From assembly GCF_014656215.1 (NCBI RefSeq), contig NZ_BNBZ01000016.1, forward strand, positions 62,001-126,000: DNA of 64,000 nt, given 5' to 3'. Both the position numbers and the translations under genes were made by a program. The stretch comes from Streptomyces zaomyceticus. Lineage in GTDB: Bacteria > Actinomycetota > Actinomycetes > Streptomycetales > Streptomycetaceae. The notes below the pieces were generated by a model. It was given only the letters and a program-made list of their open reading frames with translations, was not told the origin of the DNA and did no database searches. This document shows, piece by piece, positions 42,531 through 51,659 of the stretch (the first letter of the stretch is position 1; every line of letters starts with the position of its first letter).

Positions 42531-42572
42531 CTACGCACCGGTAGCCTTGGCTGGGAAGTTACGCGTCGGTAA
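42531..42572. promoter_or_regulatory. Two related 14-bp palindromes upstream of the lipase
   Basis: CTACGCACCGGTAG (42531-42544) and TTACGCGTCGGTAA (42559-42572) share the pattern yTACGCryCGGTAr, centres 28 bp apart. They lie 100-141 bp upstream of the lipase start and just past the polymerase-like gene. They look like a pair of sites for one dimeric regulator, perhaps fatty-acid responsive. A stem AGCCAAG/CTTGGCT (42524-42552) overlaps them. Confidence 0.55.
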
Positions 42573-42611
42573 AAAGTGATGTGTCGTCATGATCGTGCCG
42601 ATCGCGGGTGA

Positions 42612-43658
42612 TTACGCCGCGATCGAACCGGGCTTTCCGCCCGAACGCCCGGCCCGCACCCCCGCCGCCGGACCCGCCGTCGCCCCCGCCCCTTGCGCCG
42701 ACGCCGCCAGCGACCCCGGCAGGACCGCCCTCGGGCCGAATTTCGCCCGCGCCTTGTCGGCCACCGCCTCGATCCGCCGGGCCTTCTCGTCCGCCGGATC
42801 CAGGGAAAGCTGGTATACGGCCCCCTCCGCGCCCGTGAGGCCCTCGGCGCGCAGGGCGATGCCCCGCACCCGGGCCCGCTGGAGGCCGAAGGAGTCGTGG
42901 ACGGTGTACGCGAGGGTGGTGAGCGCCGCCGAGTGGGCGGTGGGTTCGGGCAGGGTGCGGCTCCGGGTGGTCGTGGTCCGGTCCGCGTACCGCACGGTGA
43001 CGGCGAGCCCCCGGCACACCTGCCCCTCCGTCCGCAGCCGGGCGCCCAGCTCCTCGGCGAGCGAGAGGAGGGCCCGGCGCTGTTCCGTCCGGTCGGTCTC
43101 GTCGCGCGGGAAGGCGCGCTCGGCCGCGACCGACCGGGAGGCCGCGTGCGGGACGACGGGGGTGCGGTCGATGCCTCGGGCCCGTTCCCACAGCTCACGT
43201 CCGGTCTTCGCGCCGACGAGCCGCTGGAGCACGGCGAGCGGCGCGTCCGCGACACGGCCGACGGAGTCGAGTCCGTAGCCGCAGAGGGTACGGGCGGTGG
43301 CGCGGCCGACGCCGTCGAGCGTGACGACCGGCCGGTCGCGCAGGAAGGCCGCGGGGTCGTCGACGACCAGGGTGACGCCGGGCCTCGCCCCGCCGGCCGC
43401 CATCCGGGCCAGCATCGGGTTGGGTCCGGCGCCGATGACGCAGTCGACGCCGTACAGGGCGAGCGCCCTGACCCGGATCACCGAGGCGAGCTCGGCTGGG
43501 CTCCGGTCGAAGTAGCGCAGCGCGCCGCGCACGTCGGCGAGCAGTTCGCCGGGCGGGGCCGCCTCGACGACGGGGGTGAACTCGCCTAGCAGGTCGACCA
43601 GTTGGGGAAGCAGGGCTTCGTACATCGGCTCCAGCCGGAACCGTGCGCAGAGGATCAT
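42612..43658 (-). CDS. Y-family DNA polymerase-like protein, ImuB-type and catalytically empty
   Basis: A 348-residue protein with the thumb and little-finger parts of Y-family polymerases (GVGRATARTLCGYGLDSVGRVADAPLAVLQRLVG, then the little finger). The catalytic acids are absent. The N-terminus reads MILCARFRLEP where active enzymes have a DMDAFF-like motif, and no SxDE motif follows. This is the hallmark of ImuB, which bridges DnaE2 to the sliding clamp. QLSLD (about 298-302) could be a clamp-binding motif. It overlaps the dnaE2-like stop (ATGA) and is in the same LexA-controlled transcript. ImuA is not seen. Confidence 0.82.
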   Translation of the reverse strand: MILCARFRLEPMYEALLPQLVDLLGEFTPVVEAAPPGELLADVRGALRYFDRSPAELASVIRVRALALYGVDCVIGAGPNPMLARMAAGGARPGVTLVVDDPAAFLRDRPVVTLDGVGRATARTLCGYGLDSVGRVADAPLAVLQRLVGAKTGRELWERARGIDRTPVVPHAASRSVAAERAFPRDETDRTEQRRALLSLAEELGARLRTEGQVCRGLAVTVRYADRTTTTRSRTLPEPTAHSAALTTLAYTVHDSFGLQRARVRGIALRAEGLTGAEGAVYQLSLDPADEKARRIEAVADKARAKFGPRAVLPGSLAASAQGAGATAGPAAGVRAGRSGGKPGSIAA

Positions 43659-46600
43659 CCCGCGCTCCCCGGACTGCTGTGCCACAGCTTCCTTCCGCTC
43701 GGGATCCCTTCGCCGGCCGGCTTGAGGTCGGCCCAGGGGTTCATCTCGTAACCGGTGGACAGGGTGATGCGGCGGCCGGAGTCGCCGCCGGCCGGGGTCG
43801 CGGAGTCGCCGTCGCCCGCGGTGGGCGCGGAGTCGCCGTCGCCGTCGGACGACGGGGCGGGTTCGGCGAGGCGCTCCCCCACCGCGTCCAGCCCTCCGGA
43901 CGCCCGCAGCTCGACGAGTTCGGCGAGGTTCCAGGCGGCGGCGCCGACCACGCTGACGCTGCGGGGGCCGCGCCGTTGCACCACGCCCCGGACCAGGAGC
44001 AGCCAGGAGTGGAAGACGGTGTGGGCGCAGCGCTCGTGGGCGTCGTCGAAGAAGGCGAGATCGACCAGTCCGGTGCCGTCGTCGAGGGTGGTGAAGATGA
44101 CCCGTTTGCCGGAGCGGATCGGCGGGGTCTGGGTGGCGGCCTTGGCGCCCGCGACGAGGACGGTCCGGCCGTGCGGGGTGTCGCGGAGGCGCTGGGCGGA
44201 GACGACGCCGAGTTCGCGGAGGAAGGCGTGGTGGTCGCCCATGAGGTGCCGGGAGGCGTCCATGCCGAGGATGCCGAGTTCGGCGCTGAGGCGTTCCGTC
44301 TCGTCGAGGTCGGGCAGGCCGACGGGGGCGGTCTTCCCGCCCTGGGCGAGCGGGAGTTGGCCGCCGTGGGAGGCGGCTCCCCGCTGGATGCGCCGGAGTT
44401 CGGTGAGGTGGAGGAGGAGGTCGCGGCGGTTGGCGCCGAAGGCGTCCAACGCGCCGACCTGGGCGAGGCGTTCGGCGACGGGGGTGCGGGGGCGGGCCCG
44501 CTCCCAGAAGTCGAGGAGGGAGGTGTACGGCTGTCCGGCCTCGATCCGGGCGCTCTCGGCCTCACTGATGCCGTGGACGTCGGTGAGTCCCAGCCGGAGC
44601 CCCCAGCGCGCCACGGACTCCACTGATTCGGACACCAGTTCGATACGGTGGGCGACCGCCGACCGGTTCACATCCAGCGGCAGCACCGGCACCCCGCGCC
44701 GCCGCGCGTCCGCGAGCAGCAGCCGCTTGGGGTACATGCCGGGGTCGTGGGTGAGCAGCCCGGCGTAGAAGGCCGCCGGATGGTGCGCCTTGAGCCAGGC
44801 CGACTGGTACGTCGGCACGGCGAAGGCCACCGCGTGCGCCTTGCAGAAGCCGTACGAGCCGAAGGCCGCCACGATCTCCCAGGCACGGGCGACGACCTCG
44901 TCCCCGTAACCGCGCGCCGAGGCCTGCCGGGCGAACCGGAGCGCGATCCTGCCCTGCGCCTCGGGGTCCGAGAGGCCACGCCGCACCTGGTCGGCCTCGT
45001 CACGGCCGCAGCCGGTCATGATCCGTACGATCTCGATGATCTGCTCGTGGAAGACGACCACGCCGTACGTCTCCTTCAGCGCCTCCTCCAGGTCGGGGTG
45101 CGGGTAGCGGACGGGGGCGCGGCCGTGCCGGGCCTCGATGAAGGGGCGGACCATGTCGGCGGCGACCGGGCCCGGGCGGAAGAGCGAGATGTCGACGACC
45201 AGGTCGTGGAAGGTCGCGGGCTGGAGTCGGCCGACCAGGTCGCGCTGCCCCGGCGACTCGATCTGGAAGCAGCCGAGGGTCTCGGTGGAGCGGATGAGCC
45301 GGTACGTCTCGGGGTCGCCCTCCGGGATCGCGTCGATGTCCGGGCGGGTGCCGGTGACCCGTCCGACCTCCGCGACGGCGTGGGCCATCGCGGACTGCAT
45401 CCGCACCCCGAGGACGTCGAGCTTGAGCAGCCCGAGGTCCTCCACGTCCTCCTTGTCGAACTGGGACATGGGGAACCCCTCTCCGCTGGTGGGCACCACG
45501 GGAGTGCGGGCGAGCAGCGAGGCGTCCGAGAGCAGGACCCCGCAGGGATGCATGGCGGTGCCGCGCGGCAACGCGTCGAGCGCCTCGACCAGCTCCCAGA
45601 GCCTTCCGAACTTCTGCCGCTCCCCCGCGAGTTCGCGCAGCTCGGGCAGTTCGTCGAGCGCGGCGAGGGCGTCCCGGGCGCGGATGTGCGGGAAGGCCTT
45701 GGCGATCCGGTCGATCTCGGCGGGGTCCATGGAGAGGGCCGCGCCCACGTCCCGTACCGCGTGGCGGACCCGGTAGGTCTCGGGCATGGAGACGGTGGCG
45801 ACGCGCGCGGTGCCGAAGCGGTCGATGATCGCCCGGTAGACCTCCAGGCGGCGGGCGGACTCCACGTCGATGTCGATGTCGGGCAGGGCGGTGCGGCGCT
45901 TGGAGAGGAAGCGCTCCATCAGCAGGCCGTGCTCGACCGGGTCGGCGTGGGCGATGCCGAGGAGGTGGTTGACGAGGGAGCCGGCGCCGGAGCCGCGGGC
46001 GGCGACCCGGATCCCCATCTCCCGTACGTCGTCGACGACCCGGGCGACCGTCAGGAAGTAGGTGGCGAAGTGGTGGTGGGCGATGATGTCCAGCTCGCGG
46101 TGCATCCGGTCCCAGTAGGCGCCCCGTTTCTCGTACCCCTTCAGGACCATCCCCGCGGCGGCCCGGGAGGCGAGGACGCGCTGGGCGGTGCGGTGCCCGG
46201 CGCCGACGAGGTGCGGTTCGGGGAAGTGCGCGGAGCCGATGCCGAGGTCGTCCTCGGGGTCGACCAGGCAGGCGGCGGCGACCGCTCCGGTCCGGTCCAG
46301 GAGCCGGTGGGCGGTGTCCCGGCGGAAGCCGGCGGCCTCGACGATCCGCTCGGCGGCGGCCAGCATGGCGTCGGCGCCCTTGAGCCAGGCCTCGCCGCTG
46401 TCGAGTTCCTTGCGGGGGTCGACGGGGACCAGGCGGCGGGCGGAGTCGAGGACGTCGGCCACCGGGCCCTGGCCGGGGTCGGCGTAGCGGACGGCGTTGC
46501 CGATGACGGGCCGGACGCCCTGCTCGGCGGCGAAGCCGACGGTACGGGCGGCGAGCCGCAGGGAGCCGGGCCCGGTGCCGGAGCGGCCGTGGTCGACGGC

Positions 46601-47197
46601 CGTCAGGCTCAGCGCGTCGCCGTACCGCTCGCGCCAGGGGGCGAGCAGCCGCACGGCCCGGTCGGGGCGGCCGGCGGCGAGGGCCCGGCCGACGTCGGAC
46701 GCGGGGCCGAGCAGGACGAAGACGTCGTCGTCGCGCAGCGCGGACCAGGGCAGCAGGGGGTACTCCCCGCCTCCGGCGTGGGCGGCGGTGACCATCGCGC
46801 AGAGCGAGGCCCAGCCGGTGCGGGAGCGGGCGAGGAAGAGGGCGCGGGGCGCGGACTCGTCGACGAAGGCGCCGCCGCGGACGGGCACGCGCCGGACGTC
46901 CCGCGTACCCTCGGGCCCCGGCCCGCGCCCCTGCCCTCGTCCCGAGCCCGGTCCCGGCTCCCGCCCCGGCCCCGGTGTCGTCGCCTCGTACGCGAGGTCC
47001 ACGCCGAACAGGGGCCGGACCCCGGCCTTCGCGCAGGCCTTCGCGAAGCGGATGGTGCCCGCGAGGGTGTCGCGGTCGGTCAGGGCGAGCGCGTCCATGC
47101 CGCGCTCGGCGGCACGCGCGGCCAATCGTTCGGGGTGGGAGGCGCCGTAGCGCAGGGAGTATCCCGACGCGGTGTGCAGATGCGTGAATCCCGGCAT
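43655..47197 (-). CDS. dnaE2: Error-prone DNA polymerase III alpha subunit (DnaE2-type)
   Basis: A 1180-residue C-family polymerase. A PHP domain is N-terminal (FTHLHTASGYSLRYG); a Gly/Arg/Pro low-complexity insert (about 88-112) interrupts it. The polymerase core has the catalytic Asp in PDIDIDVE (about 436-443). The finger region contains SQFDKEDVEDLGLLKLDVLG, and ISLFRPGP and SYGFCKAHAVAFA follow. An OB fold is near the end. Its length and pairing with an ImuB-like gene mark it as the SOS mutagenesis polymerase, not the replicative one. The ATG at 47197 has GGGAGGTG upstream. LexA-like boxes lie at 47226-47241 and 47270-47285. Confidence 0.9.
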   Translation of the reverse strand: MPGFTHLHTASGYSLRYGASHPERLAARAAERGMDALALTDRDTLAGTIRFAKACAKAGVRPLFGVDLAYEATTPGPGREPGPGSGRGQGRGPGPEGTRDVRRVPVRGGAFVDESAPRALFLARSRTGWASLCAMVTAAHAGGGEYPLLPWSALRDDDVFVLLGPASDVGRALAAGRPDRAVRLLAPWRERYGDALSLTAVDHGRSGTGPGSLRLAARTVGFAAEQGVRPVIGNAVRYADPGQGPVADVLDSARRLVPVDPRKELDSGEAWLKGADAMLAAAERIVEAAGFRRDTAHRLLDRTGAVAAACLVDPEDDLGIGSAHFPEPHLVGAGHRTAQRVLASRAAAGMVLKGYEKRGAYWDRMHRELDIIAHHHFATYFLTVARVVDDVREMGIRVAARGSGAGSLVNHLLGIAHADPVEHGLLMERFLSKRRTALPDIDIDVESARRLEVYRAIIDRFGTARVATVSMPETYRVRHAVRDVGAALSMDPAEIDRIAKAFPHIRARDALAALDELPELRELAGERQKFGRLWELVEALDALPRGTAMHPCGVLLSDASLLARTPVVPTSGEGFPMSQFDKEDVEDLGLLKLDVLGVRMQSAMAHAVAEVGRVTGTRPDIDAIPEGDPETYRLIRSTETLGCFQIESPGQRDLVGRLQPATFHDLVVDISLFRPGPVAADMVRPFIEARHGRAPVRYPHPDLEEALKETYGVVVFHEQIIEIVRIMTGCGRDEADQVRRGLSDPEAQGRIALRFARQASARGYGDEVVARAWEIVAAFGSYGFCKAHAVAFAVPTYQSAWLKAHHPAAFYAGLLTHDPGMYPKRLLLADARRRGVPVLPLDVNRSAVAHRIELVSESVESVARWGLRLGLTDVHGISEAESARIEAGQPYTSLLDFWERARPRTPVAERLAQVGALDAFGANRRDLLLHLTELRRIQRGAASHGGQLPLAQGGKTAPVGLPDLDETERLSAELGILGMDASRHLMGDHHAFLRELGVVSAQRLRDTPHGRTVLVAGAKAATQTPPIRSGKRVIFTTLDDGTGLVDLAFFDDAHERCAHTVFHSWLLLVRGVVQRRGPRSVSVVGAAAWNLAELVELRASGGLDAVGERLAEPAPSSDGDGDSAPTAGDGDSATPAGGDSGRRITLSTGYEMNPWADLKPAGEGIPSGRKLWHSSPGSAG

Positions 47198-47225
47198 GGC
47201 GCACCTCCCGGCTCCCGCATCGAAT

Positions 47226-47241
47226 TCGTACACATGTTCCC
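47226..47241. promoter_or_regulatory. Second, weaker LexA-like box
   Basis: TCGTACACATGTTCCC matches 9 of 12 fixed positions of the actinobacterial SOS box TCGAAC-N4-GTTCGA. It lies 29 bp upstream of the dnaE2 start and 44 bp from the stronger box. Confidence 0.4.
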
Positions 47242-47269
47242 ACCCCCTCGCTCTTCACCCTAACCCATT

Positions 47270-47285
47270 TCGAACGTCCGTACGA
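47270..47285. promoter_or_regulatory. LexA (SOS) box upstream of dnaE2
   Basis: TCGAACGTCCGTACGA matches 11 of 12 fixed positions of TCGAAC-N4-GTTCGA. It is 73 bp upstream of the start, within the likely promoter (a TTAGGGT -10-like box on the minus strand follows at about 47264-47258). DNA-damage induction of the polymerase operon is expected. Confidence 0.75.
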
Positions 47286-47367
47286 TAAGCCGAACGGGTC
47301 GACCCTCCCTCAGCCATTCGGGCGCACCCCACCTGCGGAAACACCCCCCTCCCCGGAGCGTGAGGGC

Positions 47368-48417
47368 ATGAGCCTCGTCGACGAACTGAAAAGCGCCGTC
47401 ACCCCCCGAGCCGCCCTCCTCGTCCTCGGCGTCCTCGCCCTCCAGCTCCTCTTCATCACCTCGTACGTCGGAGCCCTGCACCACCCCGAGCCCCGCGACG
47501 TCCCCTTCGGCGTCGTCGCGCCCCCGAGGGTCTCCGCCTCGCTCGTCGAGCAGCTGGACCGGCTCCCCGGTGACCCGCTCGACCCCCGTACGGTCCCCGA
47601 CGAGGCCACGGCACGGGACCAGATCCTGAACCGGGACATCGACGGCGCACTGATCGTCGACCCCACCGGCCGCACCGACACCCTGCTCGTCGCCTCCGGC
47701 GGCGGCACCGTGCTCTCCTCGGCCCTGGAGACGATCCTCACCCGGGTGGAGGCCACCCAGCAGCGCACCGTCCGGACGGTCGACGTGGCACCCGCGTCAC
47801 CGGAGGACTTCGACGGGCTCTCGGCCTTCTACCTCGTCGTCGGCTGGTGCGTCGGCGGCTACATCTGCGCCGCGATCCTGGCGATCAGCGCGGGCTCCCG
47901 GCCCGCGAACCCGCAGCGCGCGATCATCCGCCTCGGGGTCCTCGCCCTCTACTCGGTCCTCGGCGGACTCGGCGGCGCGGTCATCGTCGGCCCGATCCTG
48001 GGCGCCCTGCCCGGCAGCGTCGCCGCCCTGTGGGGCCTGGGCACCCTGGTCGTCTTCGCCGTCGGCGCCGCCACCCTCGCCCTGCAGGCGGTCTTCGGGA
48101 TCGTCGGCATCGGCCTGGCGATCCTGCTCATCGTGATCGCGGGCAACCCCAGCGCGGGCGGAGCCTTCCCGCTGCCGATGCTGCCCCCGTTCTGGAACGC
48201 GATCGGCCCCGCCCTGCCACCCGGCGCGGGCACCTGGGCGGCGCGCTCGATCGCCTACTTCAAGGGCAACGACATGACGGGCTCGATGCTGGTCCTCTCG
48301 GCCTGGGCGGTCGTCGGCACGGTGGTGACCCTGGTGATGTCCTCGCTGAAGCGCAAGCCCGGGACGGAGCCGATCGCCGAGGAACTCGGCACCCCGGGCG
48401 GCGCTCCCCTCCGCTGA
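47368..48417 (+). CDS. Membrane protein of the ABC-2/YhgE-Pip-like type
   Basis: 349 residues. One N-terminal helix (about 15-36) is followed by an extracytoplasmic domain of about 120 residues (VPFGVVAPPRVSASLVEQL, TDTLLVASGGGTVLSSALE), then five helices (about 152-330). The layout is that of YhgE/Pip or DUF3533-like membrane proteins related to ABC-2 permeases. No ATPase gene is adjacent, so transport is not shown. It may support export of surface material. A clean ribosome site (CGGAGCG) precedes the ATG. Confidence 0.8.
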   Translation: MSLVDELKSAVTPRAALLVLGVLALQLLFITSYVGALHHPEPRDVPFGVVAPPRVSASLVEQLDRLPGDPLDPRTVPDEATARDQILNRDIDGALIVDPTGRTDTLLVASGGGTVLSSALETILTRVEATQQRTVRTVDVAPASPEDFDGLSAFYLVVGWCVGGYICAAILAISAGSRPANPQRAIIRLGVLALYSVLGGLGGAVIVGPILGALPGSVAALWGLGTLVVFAVGAATLALQAVFGIVGIGLAILLIVIAGNPSAGGAFPLPMLPPFWNAIGPALPPGAGTWAARSIAYFKGNDMTGSMLVLSAWAVVGTVVTLVMSSLKRKPGTEPIAEELGTPGGAPLR

Positions 48418-48509
48418 GCAGCGAAGATCCAAAAGCCCTGGCCCACCCGCCGACGGACCGTTACATTCGCGGGGCACCACCACACTGCCCCCGAGCGACA
48501 AGGCTCTCC

Positions 48510-49451
48510 GTGACATTCGTCCGCCCCGCCCGTCCCGACGAACTCCCCGCCCTGGTCGAACACCCCGACGACCCGGAGCGCAACGCCGCCACCCGCGCGT
48601 ACCTCGCCCAGCTCCTCGACAACCGGTGCACCCGGCCCGAGTGGTGCCTGGTCGCTGAGGACGGCGACGGGCGCCTCACCGGCAGCGTGGTGCTGTGGAC
48701 GATGCCGGGGCACGAGGTCCCACTGGCCCTCGTGCTGTTCGAGGCACCGGAGGACTCCCCGGAGACCGGGGCGGCGCTGCTCGACGCGGCGGCCGCCACG
48801 GCCCGGGAGCTGGGCGCGACGGAGCTGGAGCACGTCGTCGACTCCCCCGCCCAGGCCCCGCAGTTCCAGCGGAACCCGGAGCGCCGGGGCGAGCTGCTGC
48901 GCGGATCGGGGTACGAGGTGATCCGCGACGGCCGCCGGTTCAGCCTCCGGACCCCCGGCACACCGGACGGACTGCCCGCCGACGACCCCCGTCTGACCTT
49001 CCGCTCGCTCGCCGAGCTCGGTCCGGAGCCCTTCGTCGCGGTCCTCGCCGAGCTGCTCGCGGACACCGCCGACGCCCGGCTCGCGGCCGACGTACGGCAG
49101 CACGGCGCGCGGCGCGCGGCCGAGCTGCTCTTCGAGGAGACGGCCGAGCTGAAGCACGAGCCCGAGTGGTGGGAGCTCGGTTTCGACGCGGACGGCACCG
49201 TCGCCGTGATCAGCCTGCCCGCCGAGAACCCCAGTGTTCCGGTGATCGGTTTCGTCGGCGTCGCGCCCGCCCACCGCGGCAAGGGGTACGCCACCTCGGT
49301 CGTGGTCCGGGGGACGCGTGTCCTGGTCGCCGCCGGGGCCACGGAGATCCGCGGCGACTGCGACGCCGCGAACGTGGCGATGGCCAGGGCCTTCGAGCGG
49401 GCCGGGTACGAGAACTTCGCCGACCGGCTGGAGTTCGCCCGCGCCGTCTGA
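48510..49451 (+). CDS. GNAT-family acetyltransferase with tandem domains
   Basis: A 313-residue protein starting at GTG 48510. Two GNAT-like halves are present. The first (about 1-140) lacks a clear acetyl-CoA loop. The second has VPVIGFVGVAPAHRGKGYATSVVVRGTRVL with the R/Q-x-x-G-x-G/A loop and ANVAMARAFERAGYENF. The acceptor is unknown. It stands alone, and a perfect hairpin follows its stop. Confidence 0.87.
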   Translation: MTFVRPARPDELPALVEHPDDPERNAATRAYLAQLLDNRCTRPEWCLVAEDGDGRLTGSVVLWTMPGHEVPLALVLFEAPEDSPETGAALLDAAAATARELGATELEHVVDSPAQAPQFQRNPERRGELLRGSGYEVIRDGRRFSLRTPGTPDGLPADDPRLTFRSLAELGPEPFVAVLAELLADTADARLAADVRQHGARRAAELLFEETAELKHEPEWWELGFDADGTVAVISLPAENPSVPVIGFVGVAPAHRGKGYATSVVVRGTRVLVAAGATEIRGDCDAANVAMARAFERAGYENFADRLEFARAV

Positions 49452-49475
49452 GCCGGACGCACGCCCACGGCGACA

Positions 49476-49508
49476 GGACCGCCCCGCGCCACTCGCGCGG
49501 GGCGGTCC
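49476..49508. terminator. Perfect bidirectional terminator hairpin
   Basis: GGACCGCCCCGCG (49476-49488) and CGCGGGGCGGTCC (49496-49508) with a 7-nt loop, between the rightward GNAT gene and the end of the leftward organosulfur operon. Confidence 0.8.
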
Positions 49509-49527
49509 CGCGTACGCCCGCGGTGCG

Positions 49528-50346
49528 TCAGGCTCCGACCAGCAGCCGCTCGCCCGCCGCCACGGCGGTGTCCAGCGTGTTCCCGGGCGGCGGGAAGGGG
49601 CAGATGAAGTGGTCGGCGAAGGCGCACGGCGGCAGCAGCGCACGGTTGAGGTCCACCGTCACCGAGCCGTCCGCCGCCGGGGCCGGCGGGCGCAGGAAGC
49701 GGAAGCGGTAGCTGTCCCGGCCGCTGGTGGCGTCCGCGAAGACCGCCCACAGCGAACCGTCGTCCTCGACGGCCACCTGGAGGGTGTGCTCCCCGCCGTG
49801 CAGGTCGAAGACCAGCTCCCCGGCGAGCCCGAGACCGCGCTCCCTGCCGTCGGCGTTCTCCACCCGCACGCTGCGGGCCTGCTCGTACGGGCGGAAGACG
49901 CCGGGCACCACCCAGCGCTCGTCGTACGGGGTGGCCTCGATGCCCCGGAAGGCGCCGCGCGCCTCGGAGCCGGGGTCGAAGTCCCGTACGGCCCAGAGCC
50001 CTTCGCGGCGCAGCACGACGAGCCGCCGCCCCGCCGACTCCACCCGGGACTCGTGGATCGGACCGTGGTCGGCGGTGAGCCGGACCGTGCCCGTGAGGGG
50101 CTTGCCGTCGACGGTGACCCCGTCCTCGGCCCGCGCGCTGAGGAGGATCTCGTCGCCGTCCTCCCGCCACTCCCCCGGAACGGCCGGGATACGTCCTTCC
50201 GGGAAGTCCGAGAGCCAGTGGGTGCCCGTGAGGGACAGCGGGCCGTACGAGGAGGAGACCGCGGCCTCCCGCTGCTCGTGCCAGTGCTGCCACTCCCGCC
50301 GGGCGTCCGCCCCCGCGCCCGTGCCGTTGTCGTTGTCCGTGCTCAT
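49528..50346 (-). CDS. DUF1684 protein, last gene of the organosulfur operon
   Basis: 272 residues, a soluble beta-rich family (DUF1684). Conserved-looking segments are SLTGTHWLSDFPEGR, ATPYDERWVVPGVFRPYE, FADATSGRDSYRFRFLRPP and LPPCAFADHFICPFPPPGN. The last region carries two Cys and a His that could bind metal. Function is not established. It follows the monooxygenase gene by only 5 bp and belongs to the eight-gene leftward transcript, so a role in processing the oxidised substrate is a fair guess. Confidence 0.82.
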   Translation of the reverse strand: MSTDNDNGTGAGADARREWQHWHEQREAAVSSSYGPLSLTGTHWLSDFPEGRIPAVPGEWREDGDEILLSARAEDGVTVDGKPLTGTVRLTADHGPIHESRVESAGRRLVVLRREGLWAVRDFDPGSEARGAFRGIEATPYDERWVVPGVFRPYEQARSVRVENADGRERGLGLAGELVFDLHGGEHTLQVAVEDDGSLWAVFADATSGRDSYRFRFLRPPAPAADGSVTVDLNRALLPPCAFADHFICPFPPPGNTLDTAVAAGERLLVGA

Positions 50347-50351
50347 GGAGC

Positions 50352-51659
50352 TCAACCTTTCCATACGGGCTCGGGGAGCCCGAGGTGCGACCGCAGCGTG
50401 GTGCCGGAGTACTCCGTACGGAAGACTCCGCGCTCCTGCAGCAGCGGGACGACCCGGTCGACGAAGTCGTCGAGGCCGCCGGGGGTGAGGTGCGGGACGA
50501 GGATGAAGCCGTCGGCGGCGCCCGTCACGACGAACTCCTCCAGGGCCGCGGCCACCGTCTCCGGGGTGCCCACGAAGGACTGCCGGCCGGAGGTCTCGAT
50601 GACGGTCTGACGGATCGACAGCCCCCGGGCCTCGGAGAGCGCCCGCCACTTCCTGGCCACCGCCACCGGGTCGGCGACCCTGACCCGGCCCTGGACCAGG
50701 GTCGAGTCGGGGTCGGGGTCGACGTCCGGGAGCGGCCCGTCCGGGTCGTAGCCGGACAGGTCGCGGCCCCAGATCTGCTCCAGGGCGAAGATCGCGTTCT
50801 GCGGGGAGACCTGCTGCCGGCGGATCTCGGCGGCCCGTTCCTGCGCCTCGGCGTCGGTGTCCCCGAGGGCGTAGGTGACCGCAGGCATGATCTTCAGGTC
50901 CTCGGGCGCGCGGCCGTACCGGGCGAGCCGCCCCTTGGCGTCGGCGTAGAACTCCCGGCCGGCCTCCAGGGTGGAGTGCCGGCTGAAGATCACGTCGGCG
51001 GCCGAGGCGGCGAACTCCCGTCCCTCGGCGGAGTCCCCGGCCTGGATGACGACGGGGTGTCCCTGCGGGGAGCGCGGGACGGTGAACTCGCCCTCGATCC
51101 CGAACTGCGGCCCGCTGTGGGCGAAGGGCCGCGGCTCCCCTTCCGGGGTCCAGGAGTCCCACAGCTCCCGTGCGGTGGTGAGGAACTCGGCGGCCCTGGT
51201 GTACCGGTCGGCCCGGTCCAGATAGCCGCCGCGCCGGAAGTTCTCGCCGGTGAAGGCGTCCGACGAGGTGACCACGTTCCAGGCGGCCCGGCCCGCGCTG
51301 AGGTGGTCGAGCGAGGCGAACCGGCGGGCCAGTTCGTACGGCTCGTTGAAGGTGGCGTTGACCGTGCCGGCCAGACCGAGCCGGTCGGTGACGGCGGCGA
51401 GGGCGTTCAGGACGGTGATCGACTCGGGCCGGCCGACGACGTCGAGGTCGTGGATGCGCCCGTTGTGCTCGCGCAGCCGCAGCCCCTCGGCCAGGAAGAA
51501 GAAGTCGAAGAGACCACGCTCCGCCGTCCTGGCGAGATGCTCGAAGGAGGAGAAGTCGATCTGCGAACCCGAGCGCGGATCGGCCCAGACCGTGGTGGAG
51601 TTGACGCCGGGGAAGTGCGCGGCGAGATGGATCTGCTTCCGGCCCGGAGCCGTACTCAT
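50352..51659 (-). CDS. NtaA/SnaA/DszA-family FMN-dependent monooxygenase
   Basis: 435 residues of the bacterial-luciferase-like superfamily. The N-terminal KQIHLAAHFPGVNSTTVW is the NtaA/DszA signature. GLFDFFFLAEGL, TVNATFNEPYELARRFASLDHLSAGRAAWNVVTS and HPVVIQAGDSAEGREFAA form the flavin site. Such enzymes use reduced FMN and O2 to cleave C-S or C-N bonds (NTA, dibenzothiophene sulfone, S-alkyl cysteine derivatives in Bacillus CmoJ). It needs a separate flavin reductase, which is not in the window. It overlaps the next monooxygenase gene (ATGA). Substrate inferred to be an organosulfur compound from the neighbours. Confidence 0.92.
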   Translation of the reverse strand: MSTAPGRKQIHLAAHFPGVNSTTVWADPRSGSQIDFSSFEHLARTAERGLFDFFFLAEGLRLREHNGRIHDLDVVGRPESITVLNALAAVTDRLGLAGTVNATFNEPYELARRFASLDHLSAGRAAWNVVTSSDAFTGENFRRGGYLDRADRYTRAAEFLTTARELWDSWTPEGEPRPFAHSGPQFGIEGEFTVPRSPQGHPVVIQAGDSAEGREFAASAADVIFSRHSTLEAGREFYADAKGRLARYGRAPEDLKIMPAVTYALGDTDAEAQERAAEIRRQQVSPQNAIFALEQIWGRDLSGYDPDGPLPDVDPDPDSTLVQGRVRVADPVAVARKWRALSEARGLSIRQTVIETSGRQSFVGTPETVAAALEEFVVTGAADGFILVPHLTPGGLDDFVDRVVPLLQERGVFRTEYSGTTLRSHLGLPEPVWKG

